Source of the DNA: Sphingomonas abietis | GTDB lineage: Bacteria; Pseudomonadota; Alphaproteobacteria; Sphingomonadales; Sphingomonadaceae | Direction: 5' to 3' | Length of the DNA: 64,000 nucleotides | NCBI RefSeq assembly: GCF_027625475.1 | Contig: NZ_CP115174.1 | Location: forward strand, 2,019,001 to 2,083,000 | In this document: in pieces, positions 17,339 to 27,717 of the stretch | How the letters are laid out: every line of letters begins with the position of its first letter | How positions within the stretch are numbered: position 1 is the first letter of the stretch | The notes under the pieces: model-generated | Seen by the model: the letters and a program-made list of their open reading frames with translations, nothing else | What the model was told of the DNA's origin: nothing | Databases searched by the model: none | Position numbers and translations under genes: made by a program

Positions 17339-20300
17339 TCAGAACTGGTAGCCGACGCCAGCCGCGCCACCGGCGCGGCCCTGGGTGTCGTAGGTGGCGC
17401 TGAGTTTCACCACCGTGTGGCTGTCGTTCATTGCTTTCGACAGGCCGAGTGCGAAAGCGGACTGGCCCTGATACGTGCCGCCCGCCATCGCGACCATGCC
17501 TTTGCCCGCCTCATAGGCCTGCGGCAGGCCTGCCGCCGCAAGCGCGCCTGCGGTGCCGGCATAGCTGTCGCGGCGCACCTTTCGCAGATCGTAGTTGATC
17601 GCTGCGAAGCGTTGGTCGGTGTAGCTATTGGCCTGTGTCACCGCGCTGTTGATCCCGCTGTTGAGCTGGGCGAGGTTGACCGCATCGGTCGGCGAGGTGC
17701 CGGCAGCGACATTGTGCACCGCGACGGGAGCGCTCGGCGTATCATCACCACCCGTACTGCCGAGCGTCACATCGGTATGGCTGGCATTGTCGTACTGGAC
17801 GGAATTCTGGCCAAGCGCGAGCGCGGTGTTCGCCGTCGTCTGGGCCGTCGTTACCGCCTGGTTCGTAGTGTAAAGCTGTCCGCCGTTCACCGCCTCGGTC
17901 GATCCAGCTGCAACCGTACCGTCGGCGACGTTGGCAATGGTTACGGGCGCTGCCAGATTGCCGCCGGCAAGGGTGACCGTATTGGTACGATTGCCATTGG
18001 CGTCCGTGTCGTAGGAGACCGCATTCACCGCGGTCAGCGCAAGGGCATAAACCTGGCCGCCGTTGACCGCATCGGTCGACCCCGCCGAGATCGAGCCGTT
18101 GCCGACATTGTGGAGACCGACGGAGCCTGCGGCAGCACCAACCAGTGTCAGATCGTTGGTACGCGTGCCACCATTCGGCGTCGTCGGATCGTCTGGGTTC
18201 GAATATTGGACCGGACCGGCGCTGCCGTTGGCGACGCTGTTGGAGAGGTTGGTGATCGCCGTCGTATTGTTGGCGACGTTGACGTTCGTCGCATAGAGCT
18301 GCGATCCGTTGACCGCGTCGGTCGAGGTGGCCGAGACCGTTCCCGCCTTGACGTTGGTGACGGTCGTACCGCCGGCGCCTCCCAGCGTGACCGTCGACTT
18401 GTCGGTGCCGTCGTACTGGACGGCCGTCGATCCAAGCGCTGCCACCTGATCGGCGACACCGGTCAGCTGGGCGACGTTCACCGCATCCGTCGGTGCGGAC
18501 CCGGCGGCGACGTTGGTGATCTGGCGTTCCTCGCCCGCGGCTCCGACCGAGAGCTCGCCCGCCGACGTCTGCGGGGCGGCAAGACCAACGGCGGTATAAC
18601 CGACATTCGCACCGCGCGCTGCCGTGGAGCCGGTACCGAGTGCCACGCTGTTGGCGGCAGATGCGTTGGCTTCCGGTCCGATCGCCATGCTGTTGTCTGC
18701 CGAGACCACCGAGTCGCCGAGCGTCGACTGAACATGGAAGTAGCGGATACCGGCACCGCCGTTGACCGCGCCATCGACCGCATTGAAGGCGGCCTGGACG
18801 CTGCCGTAGGTTGCACCGCCATAGGTCAGACTGGTCGTCAGGCTGTTGGTGGTCGGATCATAGGCGGTGCCACCACCGATTGCACCTGCGACGCCGTTAC
18901 CGAGCGCGACCAGCTGTCCGCCATTGACCGCGTCCGTCGAGCCGGCTGCTAGCGTTCCCGCTGCCACGTTACCCAACGCGACCGGTGCTGCGCCTGCTCC
19001 GCCAAGCGTCACCCGGGTGCGGGTCGCGTCGTCATACTGGACGGCAAGGCCACCGAGCGTGCCGACCTGGCTGCTCAGCGTATAGAGCTGGCCACCGTTG
19101 ACCGCGTCGGTCGAGCCTGCAGCCACGGTCCCGTCGCGGACGTCGTGGAGACCGACCGGAGCTGCGGTCGCGCCAACGAGCGTGAGGTCGTTGGTGGGCG
19201 TGCCACCATTGGGCACCGTCGGCGTTGCGGAGTTCGAATAGCGGACAGTGCCGACCGAGCCGTTCTGGATATTGCTGGTCAGGTTGGTGATCGCGTTCAT
19301 GTTGTTGGTGACGTTGCCATTGGTCGCGAACAACTGGCTTCCGTTCACGGCATCCGTAGAGGTGGCGGCGAGGGCGCCGGGCGCGACATTGGTGATCGTC
19401 GTTCCGCCGGCACCGGCCAATGTCACGTTGTTCTTTGCCGCGCTGTCATAAAAGACGGCAGTATCCGCTACGTCGCCTACCTGTGCGGCTACGCCGTCGA
19501 GTTGCGCGACGTTCACGGCATCCGTCGGCGCCGAACCTGCCGCGACGTTGGTGATCTGGCGCTCCGCACCAGCCGCGCCGACCGAGACCTCTCCGAACGA
19601 CGTCTGCGGCGTGGCGAGGCCGGTTGCCGTGTAGGTCGGAGATGCCCCGCGATTAGCGACGCTGTTGGAACCCAGCGCAACGCTGTTAGCGGCTGTCACC
19701 TGTGCGCCTGTACCCAATGCCGTTGCGTCGGCCGCATTCTCACCGACGCTTGCGCCTGAACCGAATGCAATCGAATTGGCCGAGGTGGCAGCTGTTGCGG
19801 CCGCATTGCCGAAGGCAATCGAGTTGGCCTCGCCAGCGCTCGCCTGCTGCCCATTGGTGCCGAGGCCGGTGATGCGGTTGCCGCCGATGGCAATGCCGCC
19901 CTCCGTATTAAGGCCCAGGCTGTCGGCTTGGAGGTCGCAGCGGTCGTCCGGACCGACGACCGTGCCGTTGGCATTGAGGACCTGAAGCGTGATTGGATCC
20001 CCGGCAGCCGCGCCATCCAGTAATGTCGTCGTGTTGATGTTGAGACCGAGAACACCGAGGAGTGGATTCACCGCGGTCTGGATCGGATCGACAATGCCAT
20101 TGATCACGGGCGTAATGATGCCCGTTACCGCCGATCTCGGCAGGCTTACGCCCGAGCAGGCGCTAACCAGATTGGGCGTTGTCGCCGCCTGGGCATGGGC
20201 CTGGGAGGCGAGACAGGCCGTGGCCATCAGGATGGCGATGGCGGATATGCTGCGCTTGGTAGCATGCGCTCTGTTGGCGGCACTCCCTGCGCAAGATTCG

Positions 20301-20341
20301 GCGATGAAGTCAGTGCTGTGCCCTTGAGTGACCAAAACCAT
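17339..20341 (-). CDS. Trimeric autotransporter adhesin (YadA-like)
   Basis: A 1000-residue trimeric autotransporter. An extended signal region (KRSISAIAILMATACLASQAHA) is followed by left-handed beta-roll YadA head repeats (NSIAFGNAA, SNSIAFGSGAS), at least nine neck/stalk motifs of the TDAVNGGQL type, and a C-terminal YadA anchor of about 70 residues ending in Phe (AAGVGYQF), the normal outer-membrane signature. ATG 20341 was chosen for the GGGAGAG ribosome-binding site upstream. Three C-terminal chains form one outer-membrane barrel that exports the passenger. The passenger contains an internal duplication with a period near 1.03 kb. Probable role in attachment or biofilm. Confidence 0.92.
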   Translation of the reverse strand: MVLVTQGHSTDFIAESCAGSAANRAHATKRSISAIAILMATACLASQAHAQAATTPNLVSACSGVSLPRSAVTGIITPVINGIVDPIQTAVNPLLGVLGLNINTTTLLDGAAAGDPITLQVLNANGTVVGPDDRCDLQADSLGLNTEGGIAIGGNRITGLGTNGQQASAGEANSIAFGNAAATAATSANSIAFGSGASVGENAADATALGTGAQVTAANSVALGSNSVANRGASPTYTATGLATPQTSFGEVSVGAAGAERQITNVAAGSAPTDAVNVAQLDGVAAQVGDVADTAVFYDSAAKNNVTLAGAGGTTITNVAPGALAATSTDAVNGSQLFATNGNVTNNMNAITNLTSNIQNGSVGTVRYSNSATPTVPNGGTPTNDLTLVGATAAPVGLHDVRDGTVAAGSTDAVNGGQLYTLSSQVGTLGGLAVQYDDATRTRVTLGGAGAAPVALGNVAAGTLAAGSTDAVNGGQLVALGNGVAGAIGGGTAYDPTTNSLTTSLTYGGATYGSVQAAFNAVDGAVNGGAGIRYFHVQSTLGDSVVSADNSMAIGPEANASAANSVALGTGSTAARGANVGYTAVGLAAPQTSAGELSVGAAGEERQITNVAAGSAPTDAVNVAQLTGVADQVAALGSTAVQYDGTDKSTVTLGGAGGTTVTNVKAGTVSATSTDAVNGSQLYATNVNVANNTTAITNLSNSVANGSAGPVQYSNPDDPTTPNGGTRTNDLTLVGAAAGSVGLHNVGNGSISAGSTDAVNGGQVYALALTAVNAVSYDTDANGNRTNTVTLAGGNLAAPVTIANVADGTVAAGSTEAVNGGQLYTTNQAVTTAQTTANTALALGQNSVQYDNASHTDVTLGSTGGDDTPSAPVAVHNVAAGTSPTDAVNLAQLNSGINSAVTQANSYTDQRFAAINYDLRKVRRDSYAGTAGALAAAGLPQAYEAGKGMVAMAGGTYQGQSAFALGLSKAMNDSHTVVKLSATYDTQGRAGGAAGVGYQF

Positions 20342-21149
20342 ATCAACTCTCCCGTTGAGAGTGGATACTTCGCTGCCTTGGCGAACGTCTTGTGGGCCGC
20401 GAAGCAATATCACCCTGTTGAGCCTCTTTGACTCGTAGGAAAGCTGCGCCGGAATGGTTTACGGAATGTTACCAGAAGGAATTAAAATGGCGTTACTAGC
20501 TGAAATGCAACCGAAAAATCCAACCTACTTGGCGTTTTAAACATCAATGCGACTAAACTCTAATAGCGGTGCGACAAGTGCTGCTCTGTGTTGCATTGCA
20601 ATAATCCCGTATTCGTTCCGCTCAGGCTGCTGTCCTCCGCCAGGAAATGTTTGCCAAACCAGGAAGCCTCCTGACCCGCAGGCTCTCGCAAACGCAAACA
20701 GCGGATGAGGGGCCGGGATGACGTGTCCGCCAGGATCGCCGCGCTTTTTAGATCTATCTTCGCAAACAAGCCGCAAGCGGGAGATCTAAGTTGGCGAGTG
20801 TCGATCCGAGGAAGAGCGACGTCCATATGCAAGCGAAGGAAATCGAGATTCTCATCCGAGAAGAATATCAACGGATGGAGAGGGGCGTCTGAAACACGAT
20901 CAGCGCCTCTTTCGAACTGCAGTGATGCCTTCGAGAAGTCCGTTGTAAAAAATCGTGGCCAGAACAAGATATGTTTGTTGCGCCAAGTGTGCTGTCGAAT
21001 GGGCGAGTCGCCGGTTCAGATCGCTATTACCCAAGAGCTTGGCAGAAACGCAGTCGCGTGCGTAGTCATGACGTTTTATTAATCGATTGCACGCCAATCT
21101 TCGTCGATTCGGGCGTCAGACCCAGCGGCAGGCAGGAGGCAACGTTGGC
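20342..21149. other. Long intergenic region
   Basis: About 800 bp with lower GC than its flanks. It holds the autotransporter promoter at the left end. Short frames exist on both strands, including a 21-codon frame at 20827-20892 (MQAKEIEILIREEYQ), but none matches a family I recognise. Confidence 0.4.
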
Positions 21150-22600
21150 ATGGACATGTCACTTGATACCGAAGGCCGGGATCCCACCGACCCCCGCCCG
21201 GCGGTGGGGATCCGACAGGATTGTCTGCCATTCCCGCCGTCCTCGGCCGAGGCGAGCGGGATTGAGACGGCCGGGATGCCGATCCGCGATCCCTTGCCCT
21301 GCTGGCGCAGAATGAAGAGCGCTACCGCTATACCATTGCGCTCAGCCCGCTCATTGCCTGGACGGCCGATGCGATCGGCGGCCTCCTCGAAGTCGATGAA
21401 CGTGGTCTGGAGCTTACCGGCCTGAGCTTCGATCGGCTCCGGGGTGGCAGCTTCCTGGCGGTGGTGCACCCCGACGACCGGGGTGTCCAATCGGGCCGCA
21501 TTCTACATGGGATTGGGAGAGGCCATAGCATCGGCCGCGCAACGGCAATCGGAGGTAGCGCTACTGCTGTTCGATCTCGATAACTTCAAGCAGATCAACG
21601 ACCAGTTCGGTCACGATGTTGGCGACGCGGTGCGGATCTGGCTCTTTACCGCGCGAAGGCTGCGGGAAGGGGGCGGGTCGAGTTCTTCACGCCCACGTTC
21701 CGTGAAGTGGCGGTCGCGCGCCGCGCTTTCGAGCAGCAGTTGCGTCTCGCATTCGAGCGCGATGAGTTCGAGCTCTATTACCAGCCCCAGGTCGCGACGG
21801 GGACCAATGCGCTGACCGGTGCCGAGGCGCTCATCCGCTGGAACCATCCTGACAGGGGTCTGCTGACACCGGCATCGTTCATCGATGTATTGAGCGAGAA
21901 GCCTTCCGCAATTGCCGTCGGCGAGTGGGTGCTGCGGACCGCCTGCCGGCAGGCCGCCGAATGGCGCAAGTGGGTCCCGGGTTTCCGGATCGGCGTGAAC
22001 CTGTTCGAAGCGCAGTTCAGCACGGGGCGCCTCCTGTCTGCGGTGCGCCAGACCCTTGCGGAGTGCGGCCTGCCGCCGGAAGCACTCGAGCTCGAGATCG
22101 TCGAGAATATTCTCCTGCGTAACGACAAGAAGACCCTCCGGCTGCTTCAGGAACTGCGCAAGCTCGGGGTCGGGCTGGCGTTCGACGACTATGGGACCGG
22201 CTTTGCCTCGCTCAGTCTTCTCAAGCGCTATTCTGTCTCGCGTCTCAAGATCGATCGCTCCTTCATCCGCGACGTCACCACCGATCCCGAGGACGCCGCC
22301 GTGGTGAAAGCCATTCTCTATCTGGGCAAGGCCTTCGGCGTCGATGTGATCGCCGAAGGTGTCGAGACGCTGACGCCGTGGGAGTTCCTCAATCGCAATA
22401 AATGCGCTGAGGCACAGGGCCATCTCTTCGGAGCCGCGATGAGTGCCGCGGACTTCACGTTGAACCCGCGAGTCGCGATCCGGCCGTTGCGAGATCCGTC
22501 GGCGGCGGACGAAAGCCCCGCCCTCCCGTCGGAAGATCATATCGCCGGAGGGCAGGGGACAGACCGAAGGCGAGCCCGGCGAGCGACTCGTCTGGGCTGA
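21150..22600 (+). pseudogene. Broken PAS-GGDEF-EAL cyclic-di-GMP gene
   Basis: The start is clear: ATG 21150 after an AGGAGG. Frame changes then split the gene. The N-terminal frame is followed by a PAS segment in another frame (NEERYRYTIALSPLIAW ... VVHPDD, 21300-21480). A GGDEF half-domain comes next (GVSNRAAFYMGL ... LLLFDLDNFKQINDQFGHD, 21470-21640) but stops before the GGDEF signature, which is deleted. An uninterrupted EAL domain follows (about 21700-22460) with AEALIRW, LEIVEN, DDYGTG, LKIDRSFI and AEGVET all intact. The cyclase half is certainly dead. The EAL part could still be made as a phosphodiesterase if it has its own start (GTG 21707), but this is unproven. Confidence 0.8.
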
Positions 22601-22691
22601 CCATATCGCAACTCGGCTGCAAGGGCCGGCAGTCTGCCTTGCTGATCATCGTCTCCGTTTAAAGGCGCGGCCTCAATGGGCGGCTCGCGCG

Positions 22692-24644
22692 TTGGTTGAA
22701 GATGACCCACGTCTGCGTAGCCTCGTGAACCCGCCGGCTTTCCTCGCGCCGAGGCGGAGAAGGCTTGTCCGTTTTGGGATCGGGTTGGTCGGAACGATCC
22801 TTGTAGCCCTGCCGATATGCTTCCTTCTGCTTTTATGGATGATCGATCGCGGTTGGCTCGATCGTCCGATCGCCGGCTGGGCGTCGCACAAACTCGGGCA
22901 CGTCGTTCAATTCGACTCGCTGGACGCCCACCTCCTGTCTGCTGACCCCTGGTTCGCCGTGCGCCACCTCACAATCTATGGGCCGAAATGGGCGTTGGGC
23001 AGCAGGCTTGCGCAGGTCGACGCGCTCGAAGCCCATCTCGAGTTACGTCCACTGCTTTGGGGCGAGGTGCGGATTCCCACCCTGATCCTGGAGCACCCTC
23101 GACTTCGTCTGATCCGCCTTCGCGATGGGCGCAATAACTGGACCATGCGCGGAACCTCGCCGAGCCGGCCTCCCTTCGCGGTGCTCGCTGGCACCCGTAC
23201 GTTCAGGATCAAGGACGGCGAACTGTCTTTCGCCGATAATAACCGGGATGTTCGTTTTACCGGTACCTTCTCTCAAGACGGCCGCCCGTCACTACCGTTC
23301 GCACTTCGGGGAAGAGGCCAGGTGCGAGAAGGCGAGTTCGAACTTGCAGCGCGTGGTGGCCCCCTTCACGGCGCCTCCGTGAGGCGACCCTACCCATTCG
23401 TCGCGCATCTGGCCGACGGCCGGCTCAGTCTCGATGCAAAGGGCACGAGCGGCCAGCCCTTCGATCTTGTCCGCTATGATCTCGCAATCGCGTCCCGGGG
23501 CCCGAACCTTGCCGACCTTGCCTATCTGTTCGACCTGAAAACGCCCAACTCGGCACCGTTCTCGCTGACCACGCATGCGAAGGCGAACGGCCCGCTGGTG
23601 AGCTTCGGCGATCTGACTGGACGGACGGGCAAGAGCGATTTCACCGGCTGGATCCGTTCCGATCAGACTACGCCACGCCATAAGGTGACGGCGCACTTAC
23701 GATCGAGCCACTGGAGCCGGGAAGACGTGGAGGCATGGCTGTCTCCGGTGCCCCCGAGGGCCATCGCACGCAGCACGTCCGGGCGATTGCTCGTGAAGCC
23801 GCGAGGGCCCTGGATCCTGTCGGACGAACCCTTTCCGGTCGATCAGCTTCGGGCAGTGGATTCTGTGTCGCGCATCCAAATCGGTTCGGTCGATGGCTAC
23901 GCCGTTCCGCTGAAAGCAGTGAAGGCGGAAATAGCGCTCGATCACGGCAGGCTGGCTATCACGAAGCTGAGCGCCAACGTGCAGGGTGGCACGCTCTCCG
24001 GCAACGTCCGACTGGATGCCAGCCGAGCCAACCCGATCCTTCAGGTCAAGGCAGACGTTCATGCCATCGATCTGAGCCGGATTTCGACGCCGGCATCATT
24101 GCGCATGGGCGGTCTGCTGGATCTGCGGATTCACATGCGAGGCGCCGGCCGCTCCGTCCATTCCGCCGCCGCCGCGGCGTCAGGGGGCGGCGCGATACGA
24201 GTAACCGGCGGGCGGCTGCCTCGACCGGCGGCCTTCCTGCTCGGCGGCGATGCTCTTCGCGCGGTTGGAACCTTCGGGCGGAAGAACGATCCCCTGTCGC
24301 TGGATTGTGCGCGCGCGACGTTCGCGGGTTCCGGGAGCAAAATGAACGTCGAGGATTTCGCGATTGTCACGCCCGAGGGTTTCACTGCGGGACAGGGCTG
24401 GCTAGATTTGGCGACGGAACGCTTCTCGCTCACGCTGAGGGGGCAGCCTGCCCATCGACGCCTTTTCCAGGTTGCAATGCCGGTGTCGCTGCATGGATCG
24501 CTCGCCCGGCCATCCGCCAGTCTCTTGCCTGCGCGCAATGCCGAGAAACTCGGCTTGAAAGGCAAACTCGGCGTAGCTCTCTCCCCGCTCGCAGCGATAC
24601 TTCCGTTGGGCAAAGCCCCACCAGCCAGCATAGGCTGTCGATGA
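22692..24644 (+). CDS. AsmA family protein
   Basis: A 650-residue AsmA-like protein. One transmembrane helix near residues 27-50 anchors a long periplasmic part with repeated beta strands (VDALEAHLELRPLLWGEVRIPTL pattern, quoted in part) and a C-terminal AsmA domain (ANPILQVKADVHAIDL, GGLLDLRIHMRGAG). AsmA-type proteins are bridge-like lipid-transfer or envelope-biogenesis factors. The start is a TTG without a good ribosome-binding site, so the first residues are uncertain. It stands alone, convergent with the signalling gene at 24756. Confidence 0.8.
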   Translation: MVEDDPRLRSLVNPPAFLAPRRRRLVRFGIGLVGTILVALPICFLLLLWMIDRGWLDRPIAGWASHKLGHVVQFDSLDAHLLSADPWFAVRHLTIYGPKWALGSRLAQVDALEAHLELRPLLWGEVRIPTLILEHPRLRLIRLRDGRNNWTMRGTSPSRPPFAVLAGTRTFRIKDGELSFADNNRDVRFTGTFSQDGRPSLPFALRGRGQVREGEFELAARGGPLHGASVRRPYPFVAHLADGRLSLDAKGTSGQPFDLVRYDLAIASRGPNLADLAYLFDLKTPNSAPFSLTTHAKANGPLVSFGDLTGRTGKSDFTGWIRSDQTTPRHKVTAHLRSSHWSREDVEAWLSPVPPRAIARSTSGRLLVKPRGPWILSDEPFPVDQLRAVDSVSRIQIGSVDGYAVPLKAVKAEIALDHGRLAITKLSANVQGGTLSGNVRLDASRANPILQVKADVHAIDLSRISTPASLRMGGLLDLRIHMRGAGRSVHSAAAAASGGGAIRVTGGRLPRPAAFLLGGDALRAVGTFGRKNDPLSLDCARATFAGSGSKMNVEDFAIVTPEGFTAGQGWLDLATERFSLTLRGQPAHRRLFQVAMPVSLHGSLARPSASLLPARNAEKLGLKGKLGVALSPLAAILPLGKAPPASIGCR

Positions 24645-24755
24645 GCGTGGCGACAGATCCTGTCCTGCCGACCGTAGTTGGCGCCGCCCACGATGGAGGG
24701 CGGTAACCTCATGAAGTGCCGCCGAGACGAAGGCGCGGACAGACTGCGGTCCGCG

Positions 24756-27383
24756 TCAATGGTTGGCGGCGTGGGCAAGGCGATAGCGGGCGCTCTGCCG
24801 CACTCGTCTCGTGGCGTTCGAGCGTCCTGCCGCTTTCGGGAAGGTCTGAGAGAACGCCGCTATCATCGAGGCATCAAGCGGTTTGCTGAACAGGAAGCCC
24901 TGAAAATGGGTGCATCCGAGACGGACGAGTTCTTCCATCTGCTCGTGTGTCTCGACGCCTTCGGCGACAATGCCCATCCCGAGATCACGCCCCAGGCCGA
25001 TCACGGCTTTGATGATCGCTTTGGACGATTGGGAAGAGGCGATGTTGGACACGAAGGACCTGTCGATCTTGACCTTGTCGAACCTGAAGCGCTCGAAATA
25101 GCTCAGGGACGAGTAGCCAACGCCAAAGTCATCCATGAGGATCTGGATTCCGAGGGACCGCAGCCGCTCGAGCTCGATAAATGTTCGCTCGACGTCGCGT
25201 ATAACGAGGCCTTCCGTCACTTCGAGCTGAAGGCGCTCGGCCGCCAGACCTGTCTGATCCAGAATCTCTCCTATCGTCGCGGAGAGCCTGCCCGCCTGTA
25301 TCTGGAGAGGCGACAGGTTCACAGCAACACGGATGTGGGCGGGCCAGGTCAGTGCATCCGTGCATGCCCGGCGAAGCAGATGTTCACCCAGTTGCCCGAT
25401 GAAGCCGCATTCCTCTGCAAGAGGGATGAACACGTCAGGCCCGATTTGACCTCGCGTTGGATGTGCCCAGCGTGCGAGCGCCTCCACGCTGGAGATCTGG
25501 CCGTTCTCGGCGGCGAGGATGGGCTGATAGACGAGGTTGATCTCGTTGGCGGACATCGCCGCGCGCAGGTCGGCTTCGAGTGCCTGTCGGTCACGTGCCT
25601 GCGCGTCCATGTCGCGGCTGAAGGTGCACACCGTGCCACGGCCCTCCGCCTTGGCGCGATACAGCGCCAGATCAACGCAATGGCGAAGCTCGCGCAACGT
25701 GGTGGCGTCGTCGGGGGCCGCCGCCATTCCGACGCTACCACCGATATAAGCCGTGGCGCGGTCGGTGACGAAGGGGTGGGCGAGGCTGGCAACGACGGCC
25801 TGTGCTACCGATCCGGCCCGAAGTTCGGGGTTTTTGGTCATGAGGATGACGGCGAATTCGTCTCCTCCGACCCGTGCCACGATGTCGCTCGGCTCCACCA
25901 GGGCTCGCAGGCGATCACCGACCTGGGCAAGCACCTCGTCTCCCAGCAGATGCCCGAACTGGTCATTGACCGCCTTGAAGCGGTCGAGGTCGATGCCGAG
26001 GAGGACGATCGGCACGCCAGCTTCGATCAACCGCTTGAGCCGGTCCATGAAGTTGCCGCGGTTGAGCAGGCCGGTGACCGTGTCAAAATGCGCCAACCGC
26101 ATGATCTCGGCTTCGGCCTTGCGGACGTGCGTCATGTCTTCCGACATGCCGAGGATGTACTGCCGGCTGCGGGTAGGGCCATCCACGACGATCCTGCGGG
26201 TGCGGAGATGAACCGCTGTCCCGTCATCGCGAACGAATATGCTTTCGAAGCTGCGTGGGATCGCGGCGATGAACGCTTCGGTGTCGCGACGTTCGTAGGC
26301 ATCGCCATATTCGGGGAAGAGCTCCTTGTCGGTATGCCCGACGAGCTCGTCTGCCGTCAGTCCGATGAGATCTTCCCCGGCCCGGTTGACCAGAAGATAT
26401 TTGCGGGTGATCGCATCCTTGACGAAGAGCATGGCAGGCAGGTTGGCGATAATCGCATCGAGGAACTCTCGTTCGTGCCTTCGTTCGTGCTCCAACTGCC
26501 GGCGTTGGCTGACATCGCGGACGATGGCGGCAAAGTCGCCGGCCGTTTTCCCGTCTCTCCACCGGGTAAGCGACAGTTCGACGGGAAATTCCTCTCCGTC
26601 TGCACCGACCGCACCGAGCTCGACGGTACTGCCGGCCAACGCCTCGAACAAGGAAAGAACGGAGGTTCCTGATCTATCGTCGCCTGGCGGCTGCGGCACG
26701 ATCTTCCTGAAGGAGCGGCCGAGCATGACGTCGGCACCATAGCCGAACATCGTTTCCGCGCCGCGCGACCAGAAGGTGATACGACCTTCGTCGTTGACGC
26801 ACAGCACGGCATCGGCGGTCGTCTGCACCACCCGGGCTGCAATCTGTCCCATGCGCCGTTCCGCGTGGCTCTCCAGCAGACGTGTGGCGATCTTCGCGAG
26901 ATCGATCAGAAGAGCGCGCTGCGCCTCGGTGAGACCAAAACGGGGCGCGGGGTCGAATGCGCATAGGGTTCCAGCGCAATGTCCGGATGCGAGAACAAGG
27001 GGAAAGCCTGCGTAGAAGCGGATCCCCCCGACGCATGTCACGAGCGGATTGGCGCTGAACCGCTCGTCGTTCAATGCATCAGGTACGATGAGCACCTCAG
27101 ATGCAGCCGCTGCGTGAATGCAGAATGATATCTCGCGCGGAGTTTTGGCAAAGGGAATGCCGTGTCGCGCCTTGAACCACTGCCGACTGTCGTCGATCAA
27201 TGTGACCGCGGCACTTTCGACGCCAAGCACCATGGCCGCCAGGCGCGCGATGTCGTCGAACTCAGCGTCCGGCGGCGTGTCGAATATGCCGAGCTTCGCG
27301 AGCGCGACACTTCGCTCGCGTTCGGCAGCGGCATCGAAAGGCGAAGCGGGATCGAACATCGGCCGAGCGTAAGGGAGGACCAT
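24756..27383 (-). CDS. GAF-PAS-PAS-GGDEF-EAL cyclic-di-GMP turnover protein
   Basis: About 875 residues from ATG 27383; alternatives are ATG 27359 and an upstream start at 27518. An N-terminal GAF domain (LGIFDTPPDAEFDDIARL ... FCIHAAAASEVLIVPDA) is followed by two PAS domains (ADAVLCVNDEGRITFWSRG; LPAMLFVKDAITRKYLLVN), then GGDEF with RVGGDEF intact and no RxxD inhibitory site. The C-terminal EAL domain has SVEALARW, LEVTEG, DDFGVG, VKIDRSFV and VAEGVE. It is soluble, with no membrane segment. Both halves look catalytically competent, so it could make or degrade c-di-GMP according to the sensed signal. Confidence 0.9.
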   Translation of the reverse strand: MVLPYARPMFDPASPFDAAAERERSVALAKLGIFDTPPDAEFDDIARLAAMVLGVESAAVTLIDDSRQWFKARHGIPFAKTPREISFCIHAAAASEVLIVPDALNDERFSANPLVTCVGGIRFYAGFPLVLASGHCAGTLCAFDPAPRFGLTEAQRALLIDLAKIATRLLESHAERRMGQIAARVVQTTADAVLCVNDEGRITFWSRGAETMFGYGADVMLGRSFRKIVPQPPGDDRSGTSVLSLFEALAGSTVELGAVGADGEEFPVELSLTRWRDGKTAGDFAAIVRDVSQRRQLEHERRHEREFLDAIIANLPAMLFVKDAITRKYLLVNRAGEDLIGLTADELVGHTDKELFPEYGDAYERRDTEAFIAAIPRSFESIFVRDDGTAVHLRTRRIVVDGPTRSRQYILGMSEDMTHVRKAEAEIMRLAHFDTVTGLLNRGNFMDRLKRLIEAGVPIVLLGIDLDRFKAVNDQFGHLLGDEVLAQVGDRLRALVEPSDIVARVGGDEFAVILMTKNPELRAGSVAQAVVASLAHPFVTDRATAYIGGSVGMAAAPDDATTLRELRHCVDLALYRAKAEGRGTVCTFSRDMDAQARDRQALEADLRAAMSANEINLVYQPILAAENGQISSVEALARWAHPTRGQIGPDVFIPLAEECGFIGQLGEHLLRRACTDALTWPAHIRVAVNLSPLQIQAGRLSATIGEILDQTGLAAERLQLEVTEGLVIRDVERTFIELERLRSLGIQILMDDFGVGYSSLSYFERFRFDKVKIDRSFVSNIASSQSSKAIIKAVIGLGRDLGMGIVAEGVETHEQMEELVRLGCTHFQGFLFSKPLDASMIAAFSQTFPKAAGRSNATRRVRQSARYRLAHAANH

Positions 27384-27717
27384 TGCGAAAGGGTTGACGC
27401 CGCGTCGCCTGGTCCGAAGCATTTGTGCTGCGGAAGAAACCGGTCGGTAAGGCGGCCGCGTCGTAGAGACGTTTCGTCCTGCACCTGGGTGCGGCGGATC
27501 CGGAACTTGAACCGTCATTCCGATCGCGCTCGATCACCCGATCGTGTCGGGTATCCACCGCCACCTCTCACTGCGCCGTACAGCTTCGCCCTCGATTCTT
27601 CGAATGTCGTCGTTTTTTCGCTATCGAGTGCGCCTTTCACCTCAACGGAACTCAAGTCGAAGCAGATGCGATTTCGTCAACTTGCCTACCGGCGAGGTGC
27701 ATCCGCCGAGAAGGGTA
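27384..27717. other. Intergenic region
   Basis: 334 bp between the GGDEF-EAL start and the DUF2147 stop. It should carry the promoter of the GGDEF-EAL gene. No gene or distinct repeat was seen. Confidence 0.35.

Noticed and set aside
17417..18952. A 511-codon plus-strand open frame opposite the autotransporter
   Set aside because: It is the antisense of repetitive adhesin sequence and only reflects its repeat structure.
24678..26672. A 664-codon plus-strand open frame opposite the GGDEF-EAL gene
   Set aside because: Antisense shadow with no recognisable domain, while the opposite strand has complete GAF, PAS, GGDEF and EAL domains.
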